From Methyloceanibacter methanicus (lineage in GTDB: Bacteria > Pseudomonadota > Alphaproteobacteria > Rhizobiales > Methyloligellaceae), in the NCBI RefSeq assembly GCF_001723285.1, contig NZ_LPWG01000013.1:124001-188000 (forward strand): a stretch of DNA of 64,000 bases. The letters run 5' to 3'. The notes beneath the pieces were generated by a model, which saw nothing but the letters and a program-made list of their open reading frames with translations, was not told the origin of the DNA and did no database searches. Positions 1-9,746 of the stretch are shown in pieces. Positions within the stretch are counted from its first letter, which is position 1; each line of letters starts with the position of its first letter. Position numbers and translations under genes: made by a program.

Positions 1-239
1 ACGACACGCCGTTCGGCCTCGCGGCCTATTTCTTCACACGGGACATTTCGCGCGCCTGGCGGGTGGCCGAGGCGCTCGAATATGGCATGATCGGCGTCAA
101 TGAAGGCATGATCTCTTCGGAGCTGGCCCCGTTCGGCGGCGTGAAGGAATCGGGCCAGGGCCGCGAAGGCTCCCACCACGGAATCGAAGAATTCTTGGAG
201 CTGAAATACGTCATGATGGGAGGGCTCGGCGGCCGATGA
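1..239 (+). CDS. Succinate-semialdehyde dehydrogenase-like aldehyde dehydrogenase, C-terminal end only
   Basis: The window opens inside this gene; the first complete codon is at position 3 and about 78 residues remain. The tail carries [11 protein letters not shown] and [15 protein letters not shown], the pattern that closes NAD(P)-dependent aldehyde dehydrogenases of the GabD type, in which succinate semialdehyde is oxidised to succinate. The catalytic Cys and Glu lie upstream of the window, so the substrate is not proven. Its stop overlaps the rpiA start in an ATGA junction, so the two are probably translationally coupled. Confidence 0.85.
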   Translation, partial: DTPFGLAAYFFTRDISRAWRVAEALEYGMIGVNEGMISSELAPFGGVKESGQGREGSHHGIEEFLELKYVMMGGLGGR

Positions 240-955
240 CGGACAGCGCGGCGACGGTCGCAGGCTATAAGGCGGCGGCCGCGAAGGCGGCCATCGACCT
301 GGTCAAGCCGGGCATGCGGCTCGGCCTCGGCACGGGGACGACGGCCGCCCCCTTCGTCGAGGAGGTCGGCGCCCGTGTGCGGGAGGGTCTCGAGGTCATT
401 TGCGTGCCGACGTCCGAGGCGACACGCGCGCACGCGGCGGCACTGAACATTCCGCTCACCACGCTGGACGACACGCCGCATCTGGATCTGACGGTCGACG
501 GCGCCGACGAGATCGACGACCAGCTCCGCCTGATCAAGGGCGGCGGCGGGGCGCTGCTCCGGGAAAAGATCGTCGCGACGGCGTCTGAGCGCATGGTGGT
601 CATCGCCGACGACAGCAAGCTCTCCAAGACACTCGGCTCTCATCCGCTGCCCATCGAAGTGGTGCGGTTCGGCCTCAATCCGACGATGCTGCTCATTCAG
701 GCGCTTGCCGCGGAAGCCGGATGCGAAGGCGAAATCCGGTTGCGTCGCGGCGAGGGCGATCGTCCCTTTGTCACCGATCAGGGAAATCTGATCGTCGACT
801 GCGCGTTCCCGAGAATCGCGGAGCCCGAAGTGCTGGCCTTCGCCCTGGCGCGCGTGCCGGGCGTGGTCGAGCACGGGCTTTTTCTTGGACTTTGCGATAT
901 GGCAATTGTGGCCGGCGCCAACGGCGTCAAAATCTACCGGCACCCCGGCGCGTAG
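236..955 (+). CDS. rpiA: Ribose-5-phosphate isomerase A
   Basis: Interconverts ribose 5-phosphate and ribulose 5-phosphate in the cytosolic non-oxidative pentose phosphate branch. The 239-residue protein has the family's normal length. It shows the phosphate-binding segment [15 protein letters not shown] near residue 30, the active-site DGADEID near residue 90 and [14 protein letters not shown] just after it. The ATG overlaps the stop of the upstream dehydrogenase. The glutathione reductase gene follows after 53 bases on the same strand; rpiA-gor adjacency is common in Hyphomicrobiales, and both genes bear on NADPH supply and use. Confidence 0.97.
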   Translation: MTDSAATVAGYKAAAAKAAIDLVKPGMRLGLGTGTTAAPFVEEVGARVREGLEVICVPTSEATRAHAAALNIPLTTLDDTPHLDLTVDGADEIDDQLRLIKGGGGALLREKIVATASERMVVIADDSKLSKTLGSHPLPIEVVRFGLNPTMLLIQALAAEAGCEGEIRLRRGEGDRPFVTDQGNLIVDCAFPRIAEPEVLAFALARVPGVVEHGLFLGLCDMAIVAGANGVKIYRHPGA

Positions 956-1008
956 CCGCACCGGCGCCATGTCATCCTCTAAGACATCAATCGGAGCATC
1001 GATCAAAA

Positions 1009-2400
1009 GTGTCTGACTACGACTACGATCTGTTTGTCATCGGCGGGGGCTCCGGCGGTGTGCGGGCCGCGCGGCTCGCCGCGCAGCTCGGCAAGCGCGT
1101 TGCCATCGCCGAGGAGTACCGTATCGGCGGCACCTGCGTCATTCGCGGCTGCGTGCCGAAGAAGCTGCTGGTCTACGGCAGCCGCTACGGTGCGGAAATC
1201 GCCGATGCCGCGGCCTTCGGTTGGTCCCACAGGGACCTCGCGTTCGATTGGCCGACGCTGATCCACAACGTGCAGCGCGAGGTCGACCGGCTGAACGGAG
1301 TCTACACCCGCACGCTCGAGAACGCGGGCGTCGATCGCTTCCTGACGCGGGCGACGTTGGACGGCCCCCATAGGGTGAAACTCGAGGATCGCGCCGCCTC
1401 CGTGTCGGCGGAATACATTCTGGTCGCGACGGGGTCGGTGCCGTCCTTGCCTGACATACCGGGTACGGAACATTTCATCTCGTCGAACGAGTGCTTCCAA
1501 TTGGAGGCGCTGCCCGAAAGCATCGTCATCCTTGGCGCTGGCTATATCGGGATGGAGTTCGCCTCGATCTTCGCAGGGCTCGGCGTTGCGGTCACCGTGG
1601 TCCATCGCGGCGACCAGATCCTGAGAGGATTCGACATCGATCTGTGCGATATTGTCGCCGAAGCCTTGCGGGATCGGGGGGTCGATTTGCGAATGTGCAC
1701 GAACATCACCTCGATCGAAAAGGATGGCGACGAATACCAGGTCGTGCTGACCGATGGCGATGTCCTTCACGCATCCACCGTGATGGCCGCGACGGGGCGG
1801 ACGCCCAACACGAAGGGGTTGGGACTCGAAGCCGCCGGCGTGGCGCTTGGCAAGAATGGCCAGATCCTGGTCGACGCCTATTCCAAGACAGGCATCGACA
1901 ATATTTATGCGGTGGGCGACGTGACCAATCGCGCCAACCTCACGCCCGTGGCAATCCGCGAGGGCACGGCCTTTGTCGAGACCGTCTTTGAGGGACGACC
2001 CAAGGCGATGGACTATGGTTTCATTCCGACGGCAGTCTTCACCGAGCCTGAGATCGGCACGGTGGGTCTGACGGAAGAGGAGGCGCGCAAGGACCATGCG
2101 GTCGACGTCTACAAGACGAGCTTCCGGCCCATGCGCGCGACGATCAGCGGCCGTGGCGAGAAGGTGTTCATGAAACTTGTCGTGGACGCGGAGACAGACA
2201 AGGTGCTCGGCCTGCACATGGTCGGTCCGGACGCGGCCGAGATCGTCCAGATGGCGGCGATCCCGTTGCGGCTCGGCGCGACCAAGGCCGATTTCGATGC
2301 CACCATGGCGCTTCATCCCAGCATGGCGGAAGAGTTCGTCACCCTGCGGCAGAAATGGGAGCCACCCGTTCCGATCAAGGGGTCCGATGCGGCGGCTTGA
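1009..2400 (+). CDS. gor: Glutathione-disulfide reductase
   Basis: FAD- and NADPH-dependent flavoenzyme that reduces glutathione disulfide. The start is the GTG at 1009, giving VSDYDYDLFVIGGGSGG and 463 residues, the usual length; an upstream extension in the same frame lies inside rpiA and is not conserved-looking. The redox-active disulfide is in GGTCVIRGCVPKK near residue 45. The NAD(P) site GAGYIGMEFASIF is near residue 175, a second FAD motif (AVGDVTNRANLTP) near residue 303, and the C-terminal HPSMAEE carries the active-site His-Glu of the partner subunit. The 3' end overlaps the next gene by 14 bases. Confidence 0.96.
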   Translation: MSDYDYDLFVIGGGSGGVRAARLAAQLGKRVAIAEEYRIGGTCVIRGCVPKKLLVYGSRYGAEIADAAAFGWSHRDLAFDWPTLIHNVQREVDRLNGVYTRTLENAGVDRFLTRATLDGPHRVKLEDRAASVSAEYILVATGSVPSLPDIPGTEHFISSNECFQLEALPESIVILGAGYIGMEFASIFAGLGVAVTVVHRGDQILRGFDIDLCDIVAEALRDRGVDLRMCTNITSIEKDGDEYQVVLTDGDVLHASTVMAATGRTPNTKGLGLEAAGVALGKNGQILVDAYSKTGIDNIYAVGDVTNRANLTPVAIREGTAFVETVFEGRPKAMDYGFIPTAVFTEPEIGTVGLTEEEARKDHAVDVYKTSFRPMRATISGRGEKVFMKLVVDAETDKVLGLHMVGPDAAEIVQMAAIPLRLGATKADFDATMALHPSMAEEFVTLRQKWEPPVPIKGSDAAA

Positions 2401-3142
2401 GGCAAAGATCGCGCTCGTCACGGGCGGTGGCGCCGGGATCGGGCGGGCCATTTGCGAGACCTTCGCGCGCGAAGGGGCGCAGGTTCTGGTCGCGGATATC
2501 GACGGCGATGCGGCCAAGGAGACGGCCGAGCAAATCGTCAAGGCGAACGGCGCTGCTACGGCGCACACGGTCGACATCACCGACACCGCGCAGGTCAAGG
2601 CGCTGATGCAAACCATCAAGGACGCCCATGGGCGGCTCGACGTGTTGGTCAACAATGCCGGCGTCGGCGCCCGTGCGGACTTCCGCCATCTCACCGACGT
2701 GGAATGGGACACGGTCTGGTCGGTAAATCTCGACGGGACCGTGAAGTGCGCACGTGAGGCGTTCGACCTGATGCGGGCCTCCGGCAAAGCCTCGATCGTC
2801 AATCTGTCCTCGGTGATGTCCGCGAAGCACACGCGGCAGATGGCCGTCTATTCGGCGACCAAAGGCGCGGTGTCTGCCCTGTCGCGCAGTCTCGCCGTGG
2901 AATACGCGCCGTACGGCATCCGCGTGAATACGTTGCTGCCAGGCTATGTGGAGACGGCGCTGATCGGCCGCTATCTGAAGAACCCGGGGATCGCCAAGGC
3001 GCTGCTCACCCAGACGCCGCTTCGCCGGTTCGGGACGCCCGAGGATATCGCCAATGCCGCGCTGTTCCTGGCCTCGGACGAGGCGGCCTATATCACCGGG
3101 GCCGCTCTCAACGTCGACGGCGGGATGCAGACGACGCTCTAA
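2387..3142 (+). CDS. Short-chain dehydrogenase/reductase (glucose 1-dehydrogenase-like)
   Basis: A classical SDR of 251 residues. The cofactor-binding motif TGGGAGIGRAI is near residue 13, NNAGVGA near residue 88, the catalytic Ser in NLSSVMS near residue 140, and the Tyr/Lys pair in YSATK near residue 155. The C-terminal LNVDGGMQTTL is typical of tetrameric SDRs. The ATG at 2387 lies inside the end of gor, so expression is probably coupled to it. The substrate cannot be read from the sequence; an acidic Asp (VADID) after the second strand suggests NAD rather than NADP. Confidence 0.9.
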   Translation: MRRLEAKIALVTGGGAGIGRAICETFAREGAQVLVADIDGDAAKETAEQIVKANGAATAHTVDITDTAQVKALMQTIKDAHGRLDVLVNNAGVGARADFRHLTDVEWDTVWSVNLDGTVKCAREAFDLMRASGKASIVNLSSVMSAKHTRQMAVYSATKGAVSALSRSLAVEYAPYGIRVNTLLPGYVETALIGRYLKNPGIAKALLTQTPLRRFGTPEDIANAALFLASDEAAYITGAALNVDGGMQTTL

Positions 3143-3157
3143 GGCTGCGGTGCCTTA
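3140..3157. terminator. Hairpin shared by two convergent stop codons
   Basis: A perfect 6-bp inverted repeat, TAAGGC and GCCTTA around a 6-base loop, lies exactly between the SDR gene and the converging ligase gene. Each arm contains the TAA stop of one of the two genes. There is no long T-tract, so it is at best a weak bidirectional terminator. Confidence 0.4.
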
Positions 3158-4330
3158 AGCGCTTTCGCCTTCGAGCACGGCCGCCGTATTCGCGCCAGGC
3201 ACGGCGGCGGTCTCCACCACGAGTTCGTCGACAACGGCGATGAGCGCGTCGTGCTCCGAGCCGCCTTCGGCCTTCACCTTGGCATAGCGCTTCAACTGCC
3301 GGTCCGCGCTGGTGCCACGCTGGAGAATGGTGCGCGCATGGGCGACTTCGGGCGCGCAGCCGAAATAGGCGGCGTCCTCGGCCACGAGTTCGAACAATTC
3401 CTCGAGCAAATGCGAGAAGGGCACCATGGCGCCCCGGCCGAAATCCACCATGCCTTCCTCGATGCCGTAGCGTTGCGCGCGCCAGCGGTTTTCGCGGATC
3501 AGGAAGGGCGGGTAGTGGCGCCAGCGCTGGTTCTGCCGGCGTAGGCGATAGAGCAGGCGGATGATGCACTGGTAGAGCGCGGCGATGGCGATGGCGTCCT
3601 CGATCAGCGGACAGACATCGGTGATCCGCATCTCCAGCGTCGGGAAGCGCGCCGAGGGGCGCAGGTCCCACCAGATCTTCGTCGCATCCTCGATGAGCCC
3701 CGCGCTGACCATGAGCTCGATCGTGCGCTCGTATTCGCTGTAGCTGGAGAAGCTGTGCGGAATGCCGGTGCGCGGCAATTCGTCGAACACGGAGAGCCGG
3801 TAGGATTTGAGGCCCGTCGGCTCGCCTTGCCAGAAGGGCGAGGACGTGGACAGCGCCAAAAGGTGCGGCAGGAAATAAGGCGCCTGGCCGAGGAGGTCGA
3901 TCCGCAAATCGTCGTCCTCGATGCCGATATGCACGTGCATGCCGCAAATCAGCATGCGGCGGATGACGTGCTGGAAATCCTTGGCGAGAACGTTGTAGCG
4001 CTCCTTGTTGGTGTGGTGCTGGCTCTCCCAATGGGCGAAGGGATGCGTCGAGGCCGCGATGGGCGCGAGGCCGAACTCGCCGGCGATGCGGCCGATCGTG
4101 GCGCGCAACTCGATCAGCTGGTCGCGCGCCTCCTGGACCGAGCGGCAAACCCGGGTGCCGACCTCGATCTGCGAGCGGAGGAACTCGGGGCTGACCTGTC
4201 CCTTGATGGCGCCTTCGGCCTTGGTCAGCAAGGCGGCCGGCGGCTCCGGGACGAGATCGCGCGTCTGCTTGTCGACGAGGAGATATTCTTCCTCGATGCC
4301 GATGCTGAATTTGGGTTCCTGTATCGCCAT
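3155..4330 (-). CDS. Carboxylate-amine ligase, YbdK / glutamate-cysteine ligase 2 family
   Basis: ATP-dependent ligase of the GCS2 family, whose members form gamma-glutamylcysteine or related amides. The 391-residue protein begins at the ATG at 4330, giving MAIQEPKFSIGIEEEYLLVD; the frame is open further upstream but that part is arginine-rich antisense sequence. IGIEEEYLLVD (nucleotide and metal site) and the mid-protein MLICGMHVHIGIEDDD are family signatures. Its position beside gor, and the GST, MAPEG and GFA genes elsewhere in the window, would suit thiol metabolism. Many YbdK proteins have weak or unknown ligase activity, so the exact product is open. Confidence 0.88.
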   Translation of the reverse strand: MAIQEPKFSIGIEEEYLLVDKQTRDLVPEPPAALLTKAEGAIKGQVSPEFLRSQIEVGTRVCRSVQEARDQLIELRATIGRIAGEFGLAPIAASTHPFAHWESQHHTNKERYNVLAKDFQHVIRRMLICGMHVHIGIEDDDLRIDLLGQAPYFLPHLLALSTSSPFWQGEPTGLKSYRLSVFDELPRTGIPHSFSSYSEYERTIELMVSAGLIEDATKIWWDLRPSARFPTLEMRITDVCPLIEDAIAIAALYQCIIRLLYRLRRQNQRWRHYPPFLIRENRWRAQRYGIEEGMVDFGRGAMVPFSHLLEELFELVAEDAAYFGCAPEVAHARTILQRGTSADRQLKRYAKVKAEGGSEHDALIAVVDELVVETAAVPGANTAAVLEGESA

Positions 4331-4413
4331 GGGGCTCGGCTCGTGTGCGACGTGCGATTCACAATTGCGGCGATAGTTGCACGATCGCCGGGACCGGCGA
4401 AAGCGAAAGGCGC

Positions 4414-5135
4414 TCAGATCAGCCCTTTTAGCCAAGAGCCGATGACATAGGCGACGCTCGCGGCCAGCACGCCGATGACGAGGGTCTCGAAGCCGGCGAG
4501 CCACCATGCTTCGGCGACCAACGGCTCCGGAACGAGCCGATGGCGAAGAACGTCGCGGCGGTCATGATCGCCGAGGGCCATTCCGGGTTGCTCAGCCCCG
4601 CGAGATAGGGCAGGAGCGGGACGCTGCCGCAAAGCACGAAGGCAACGAAGGTATTGAGCGCGGCGTGGATCGGGGAGCGGACGACGGCGGGCATGCCGTG
4701 CTCTTCGCGCATCATGGTCTCGATCCAGCTGCTGCGATGCTGGGTCAGAACGCTGACGACGCTTTCGAGCGTGTCGCCCTCAAAGCCCTTGGCCCGGAAG
4801 ATTTGCCGGATTTCCTCCCGTTCGCCCTCGGGCGCGAGGTCGACATGGCGCTCCTCCATGCGGCGCAACTGTTCGTACTCGTCGCGCTCCGCCTTGGTCC
4901 CGGTGAAATTGCCGGCAGCCATGGAGAACCCGTCGGCGAGAAGATTGGCGACGCCGAGGATGACAACGACCGCGGGGGAGAGGTTGGCGCCGACCACGCC
5001 CGCCATGATGGCGAATGTGGTGACCGTGCCGTCGATGCCACCATAGATCCAGTCTCGCAAATAGCTGACCTTCGGCCCCCGGCGAAGCCGCTTGGCGATG
5101 TCGCGGGGCTTGTGGCTATGTTCAAGTAAAGGCAA
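4414..5135 (-). CDS. VIT1/CCC1-family membrane transporter (frame broken near 4505-4530)
   Basis: A VIT-family protein, likely an iron or manganese membrane transporter. From the ATG at 5135 it reads SYLRDWIYGGIDGTVTTFAI, two membrane segments, a charged glutamate-rich cytosolic part (AERDEYEQLRRMEERH) and two more membrane segments. After FFAIGSFRSRW the frame changes; the last part (AWWLAGFETLVIGV through SWLKGLI) continues in the frame ending at 4414. One missing base reconciles the halves into 240 residues, the family's normal length. A sequencing error is more likely than a real lesion, since both halves are fully conserved. Confidence 0.82.
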
Positions 5136-5264
5136 TGGTTTCTGTTCCTCCCCGCGCCATTATCGGCTATGACGCAGGCCCGCGATAGACAGGCCGTCGC
5201 GATCCCCGGCTAGCCACAGTCATTTCAAATGCTTATATAGCGGGGACTTGAGTGGAGATTGAAA

Positions 5265-6656
5265 ATGGCACCGCGTTGGAGCCCCGATAGCTGGCGTTCA
5301 AAGCCGATTGAGCAGGTCCCGGACTACCGGGACGCCGCAGCCCTTGCCGAAGTCGAGCGGCAGCTCGCCTCGTTCCCGCCGCTGGTTTTTGCAGGCGAGG
5401 CGCGGGAGCTGAAGGCCAAGCTCGCCCGCGTCGCGCAAGGGGAGGCCTTTTTGCTGCAAGGCGGCGACTGCGCGGAGAGTTTCGCGGAGCACGGTCCGGA
5501 CACGATCCGCGACTTCTTCCGCGTATTCCTGCAGATGGCGGTGGTGCTCACCTATGCCGGCGGATCGCCCGTGGTGAAAGTCGGCCGTATCGCCGGCCAG
5601 TTCGCCAAGCCGCGGTCCTCGCCCACCGAATCGCAGGATGGTGTCGATCTGCCGAGCTATCGCGGCGACATCATCAACGACATCAACTTCTCGGAGGAGG
5701 AGCGCGAGCCCGATCCTCAGCGCATGCACATGGCCTACCGCCAGGCGGCGGCGACGCTCAATCTGCTGCGTGCGTTCTCGCAAGGCGGTTACGCGAATCT
5801 GGAGCACGTGCATCAGTGGAATCTCGGCTTCGTCGAGGACAGCCCGGCGGGACACCGCTACCGGGAGCTCTCCGATCACATCGCCGAAACGCTGCGCTTC
5901 ATGCGGGCCATTGGGCTTACGCCCGAAAACACCCCGCAGCTTCGGTCGACGAGCCTCTACACGAGCCACGAAGCGCTGCTGCTGGGATACGAGCAGGCGC
6001 TGACCCGGATCGATTCCACCTCGGGCGACTGGTACGCCACATCGGGCCACTTCCTGTGGGCCGGCGACCGCACGCGTCAGCTCGATCATGCGCATCTCGA
6101 ATTCCTGCGCGGGGTCAAGAACCCGATCGGCGTGAAATGCGGACCGAGCCTTGCGCCGGACGAACTGCTGAAGCTGATCGACCTGCTCAGCCCGCAGAAC
6201 GAGCCGGGACGCCTGACGCTGATCTGCCGCTTCGGGGCGGACAAGGTGGGCGATCATCTGCCGGCGCTGATCCGCGCGGTGGAGCGGGAAGGCAAATCGG
6301 TGGTGTGGACCTGCGACCCGATGCACGGCAACACTATCAAGGCGGGCAGCGGCTACAAGACGCGGCCGTTCGACCTGATCCTCAAGGAGGCCGAGGCGTT
6401 CTTCGACGTGCATCGCGCCGAAGGGACCCATGCGGGCGGCATCCACGTGGAGATGACCGGCAACAACGTCACCGAATGTGTCGGCGGCGCCAAGGCCGTC
6501 ACCGAAACGGATCTGTCGGACCGCTACCACACCCATTGCGATCCCCGGCTCAACGCCGATCAGTCGATCGAGCTGGCCTTTATCGTGGCCGAGCGCCTGC
6601 GCCGCGAGCGGGAAGGGCGGCCCGCGCCCAAAATTTCAGTCGCGGCTGGCGAGTAG
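5265..6656 (+). CDS. Class II 3-deoxy-7-phosphoheptulonate (DAHP) synthase
   Basis: Catalyses the first step of the shikimate pathway, condensing phosphoenolpyruvate with erythrose 4-phosphate. The 463-residue, plant-like class II enzyme starts at the ATG at 5265, seven bases after a GGAG ribosome site; a TTG two codons upstream lies too close to that site. Family signatures include [12 protein letters not shown] near residue 65, [15 protein letters not shown] near residue 108, and [10 protein letters not shown] and [17 protein letters not shown] in the C-terminal half, which carry metal and substrate residues. The next gene, nadE, begins 57 bases downstream. Confidence 0.96.
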   Translation: MAPRWSPDSWRSKPIEQVPDYRDAAALAEVERQLASFPPLVFAGEARELKAKLARVAQGEAFLLQGGDCAESFAEHGPDTIRDFFRVFLQMAVVLTYAGGSPVVKVGRIAGQFAKPRSSPTESQDGVDLPSYRGDIINDINFSEEEREPDPQRMHMAYRQAAATLNLLRAFSQGGYANLEHVHQWNLGFVEDSPAGHRYRELSDHIAETLRFMRAIGLTPENTPQLRSTSLYTSHEALLLGYEQALTRIDSTSGDWYATSGHFLWAGDRTRQLDHAHLEFLRGVKNPIGVKCGPSLAPDELLKLIDLLSPQNEPGRLTLICRFGADKVGDHLPALIRAVEREGKSVVWTCDPMHGNTIKAGSGYKTRPFDLILKEAEAFFDVHRAEGTHAGGIHVEMTGNNVTECVGGAKAVTETDLSDRYHTHCDPRLNADQSIELAFIVAERLRREREGRPAPKISVAAGE

Positions 6657-6713
6657 GCTTCCATGCGGCGGGCGGGCCCCGATCGGCGCGTTTCATCGAT
6701 TTGAGATCGTTCC

Positions 6714-8399
6714 ATGGCCGGTGAAACCAAGGACTCCTTCAAGCTCGCGCTCGCGCAGGCCAATCCGGTGATGGGCGATCTGGACGGCAATCTCGAAACC
6801 GCGTTGCGCTTGCGCGATCGGTTTGCCGCCGACGGTGCGGATCTCGTCGTCTTCTCGGAGCTGTTTCTGACCGGCTATCCGCTGGAGGACCTGGTGCTGA
6901 AGCCGGCCTTGCAGCGAGCCGCGCGCGAGGCCTGCGAGGCGCTGGCCGAGCGGACGGGCGATGGCGGGCCGGCCATTCTCATGGGGCTCCCATGGGCAGA
7001 TGGCTCGGGCAACGGCGGCAAGGTCTACAACGCCGTGGCCCTGCTGGCGGAGGGCGGTATCGCCGCCGTGCGCACCAAGCATGTTCTGCCGAACTATGGC
7101 GTGTTCGACGAGAAGCGGGTGTTCGCGCCCGGTCCGATCCCCGAGCCGATTCCCTTCGGCGGACTGAACCTCGGCGTCCCCATTTGCGAGGACATCTGGG
7201 AGGAGGACGTTTGCGCGGCCTTGGCCCGGGCCGGCGCCGATCTTCTGATCGTGCCCAATGGTTCGCCCTATTGGATGGGGAAACAGGCGATCCGTTACGG
7301 CGTGGTGGGTGCCCGCGTCGCGGAGACGAAGTGCCCGCTCGTCTATCTCAACCAGTTCGGCGGGCAGGACGAGCTCGTGTTCGACGGGGCCTCGTTCGTG
7401 TTCAATGCGGACGGTTCCTGCGCGGTGCAGATGCCGGCCTGGGAGGACGCGGGTCTTGTCACGGAGTGGCGCAGCGAGGCCGACGGCTGGCATTGCGTTC
7501 CGGGCGAGATCGTCCCGATCGAGGCGGGCGAGGCGGCTAATTATCTCGCCTGCGTGACGGGGCTCCGGGACTACATCAACAAGAACGGATTTCCGGGGGT
7601 CGTCCTCGGCCTGTCGGGCGGGATCGATTCGGCGCTTTGCGCGGCCATGGCCGTGGATGCGCTGGGCGCCGACCGCGTCCATTGCATCATGCTGCCTTAC
7701 GCCTATACGAGCAGCGCGAGTCTCATCGATGCGGAACAGATCGCGAAGGCCCTCGGCGTCCGCTACGACACGATGCCGATCCATGGCGGCGTCGACGGTC
7801 TGGGGGCCTGTCTGACCGGCGTGCTGGGGGGCATGCCGGACGGCTTCACGGCCGAGAACCTGCAGTCGCGCACGCGCGGGACGCTTCTGATGGCGGTCTC
7901 CAACAAGCTCGGGCCGCTGGTGCTGACCACGGGAAATAAGTCAGAGGTTTCAGTCGGTTATGCGACGCTCTATGGGGACATGAATGGCGGGTTCAATCCC
8001 ATCAAGGACCTCTACAAGGGACAGGTCTATGCCCTGTCGCGCTACCGCAACAAGAACCGGCCAAAGGGCTGTCTCGGGCCCGAAGGCGTCATCATTCCGG
8101 AGAACGTCCTGACCAAGGATCCGTCCGCCGAGCTGAAGCCGGACCAGCGGGACGTGGATACCTTGCCGCCTTATCCGGTGCTTGACGACATTCTCAATTG
8201 TCTCGTCGAACAGGAACTCTCGGTGCCGGAGATCATTGCGCGCGGCCACCCGGCCGAGACCGTGAAGAAGGTCGAGCGGATGCTCTATCTCGCCGAGTAC
8301 AAGCGCCGCCAGGCCGCGCCCGGCGTGAAGATCACCGAACGCAATTTCGGCCGCGACCGCCGCTACCCGATCACCAACAAATTCCGCGAGACCGTTTAG
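6714..8399 (+). CDS. nadE: NAD+ synthase, glutamine-hydrolysing
   Basis: Makes NAD from deamido-NAD using ATP and ammonia released from glutamine. The 561-residue protein has two domains. The N-terminal nitrilase-fold glutaminase shows the Glu in VFSELFLTGYP, the Lys in KHVLPNYGVFDEKR and the Cys in GVPICEDIWEEDV. The C-terminal synthetase has the P-loop LGLSGGIDSALCA near residue 300 and TTGNKSEVSVGYATLYGD. Its stop is directly followed by the gltX start with no gap (TAG then ATG), indicating an operon. Confidence 0.97.
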   Translation: MAGETKDSFKLALAQANPVMGDLDGNLETALRLRDRFAADGADLVVFSELFLTGYPLEDLVLKPALQRAAREACEALAERTGDGGPAILMGLPWADGSGNGGKVYNAVALLAEGGIAAVRTKHVLPNYGVFDEKRVFAPGPIPEPIPFGGLNLGVPICEDIWEEDVCAALARAGADLLIVPNGSPYWMGKQAIRYGVVGARVAETKCPLVYLNQFGGQDELVFDGASFVFNADGSCAVQMPAWEDAGLVTEWRSEADGWHCVPGEIVPIEAGEAANYLACVTGLRDYINKNGFPGVVLGLSGGIDSALCAAMAVDALGADRVHCIMLPYAYTSSASLIDAEQIAKALGVRYDTMPIHGGVDGLGACLTGVLGGMPDGFTAENLQSRTRGTLLMAVSNKLGPLVLTTGNKSEVSVGYATLYGDMNGGFNPIKDLYKGQVYALSRYRNKNRPKGCLGPEGVIIPENVLTKDPSAELKPDQRDVDTLPPYPVLDDILNCLVEQELSVPEIIARGHPAETVKKVERMLYLAEYKRRQAAPGVKITERNFGRDRRYPITNKFRETV

Positions 8400-9737
8400 A
8401 TGACCGTCACCGTCCGCTTCGCGCCGAGCCCCACGGGACGGCTGCATGCCGGCAATATCCGCACGGCGATCATCAACGCGCTGTTCGCCCGAAGATCCGG
8501 GGGAGATTTCATCTTGCGCCTCGACGACACGGACAAGGAACGCTCCACGAAAGAGTTCGCGCGCGGCATCGAGGAAGACGTCGCTTGGCTGGGTCTTGCC
8601 TGGTCGTCGCTTGTCCATCAGTCCGACCGGCTCGCGCTCTACGCCGCCGCCGTCGAAAAGCTGAAAGAGAAGGGCCGTCTTTACCCGGCCTATGAGACGC
8701 CGGAGGAACTCGAGCTCAAACGCAAACGCCAGCTCGCGCGCGGCAAGCCGCCCGTCTACGACCGCGCGGCGCTCGATCTCACCGACGACGAGAAGGCGGC
8801 TTTCGAGGCCGAAGGGCGCAAGCCCCATTGGCGCTTCAAACTGGAGCCGGTCGACGTGGTTTGGGACGACCTCGTGCGCGGGCGGCAGCACGTGGACGCC
8901 GGTTCTCTGTCGGACCCGGTGCTGATCCGGGGCGACGGGACCTTCCTCTACACGCTGCCGAGCGTCGTGGATGATATTGATCTCGGCGTGACCCATGTCA
9001 TTCGCGGCGAGGACCATGTGGCCAATACGGCGCCGCAGATCCAGCTCTTCGAAGCGCTGGGCGCGTCCGCGCCGTCCTTCGGGCACCACAATCTTCTCGT
9101 GGGCGCTGACGGGCAGGCACTGTCGAAGCGGGACCGGGCCCTGTCCATCCAGGGCATGCGCGCGGAGGGGCTCGAACCGATGGCTGTGGTCAGCTATGCG
9201 GCGACCATCGGCACGAGCGACCCCATCGCGGCGCATGAGAGCCTGGATGAACTGGCCGAGGCGTTCGACTTCGCCAAGCTGTCGCGGGCGCCGGCGCGAT
9301 TCGATCCGCACGAACTGCGCCTCCTGAATGCCAAGCTCCTGCACGAGCGTCCCTATGGGGCCGTGGCCGGGCGGCTCGAGGCCTTGGGCGTGGGGGGAGG
9401 CCAGGCGTTCTGGGAGGCCGTTCGGGGCAATCTCAGCGTGCTCGAGGACGCCAAGGACTGGTGGACGGTCGTGACGGGGCCGCTCGAGCCCGTGATCGAA
9501 GACCGAGGCTTCTGCGACGCGGCGGCCAAGCTGCTGCCGCCGGAACCGTGGGGCGAGGAGAGCTGGGGCGCGTGGACCGCCGCCGTGAAGGCGGAGACGG
9601 GCGCCAAGGGTAAGGCGCTGTTCCAGCCGCTCCGTCTCGCGCTTACCGGGCTGGCCCACGGGCCCGAACTGAAGCAGCTCCTGCCGATGATCGGCCGGGA
9701 GCGGGTGCTTAGCCGGCTTCTGGGCGAGACGGCGTAA
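8400..9737 (+). CDS. gltX: Glutamate--tRNA ligase
   Basis: Class I aminoacyl-tRNA synthetase of 445 residues. The HIGH-type motif appears as [10 protein letters not shown] at residue 9 and the KMSKS-type motif as ALSKRD near residue 240. [17 protein letters not shown] matches the glutamate-binding region. Alphaproteobacteria often carry two glutamyl-tRNA synthetases, and whether this copy charges tRNA-Glu, tRNA-Gln or both cannot be decided here. It abuts nadE upstream and converges on the DUF2865 gene with only 9 bases between the stops. Confidence 0.95.
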   Translation: MTVTVRFAPSPTGRLHAGNIRTAIINALFARRSGGDFILRLDDTDKERSTKEFARGIEEDVAWLGLAWSSLVHQSDRLALYAAAVEKLKEKGRLYPAYETPEELELKRKRQLARGKPPVYDRAALDLTDDEKAAFEAEGRKPHWRFKLEPVDVVWDDLVRGRQHVDAGSLSDPVLIRGDGTFLYTLPSVVDDIDLGVTHVIRGEDHVANTAPQIQLFEALGASAPSFGHHNLLVGADGQALSKRDRALSIQGMRAEGLEPMAVVSYAATIGTSDPIAAHESLDELAEAFDFAKLSRAPARFDPHELRLLNAKLLHERPYGAVAGRLEALGVGGGQAFWEAVRGNLSVLEDAKDWWTVVTGPLEPVIEDRGFCDAAAKLLPPEPWGEESWGAWTAAVKAETGAKGKALFQPLRLALTGLAHGPELKQLLPMIGRERVLSRLLGETA

Positions 9738-9746
9738 GGCGATCCG

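Noticed and set aside
1003-2832. 609-codon open frame antisense to gor and the SDR gene
   Set aside because: It mirrors codon structure of real genes in GC-rich DNA, is Arg/His-rich and has no recognisable domain. The same applies to other long antisense frames such as 13283-13945 and 30299-32221.
4414-5135. Programmed frameshifting in the VIT transporter gene
   Set aside because: No slippery heptamer or following structure is apparent at the break, and the same single-base deficit recurs in unrelated genes, so error is simpler.
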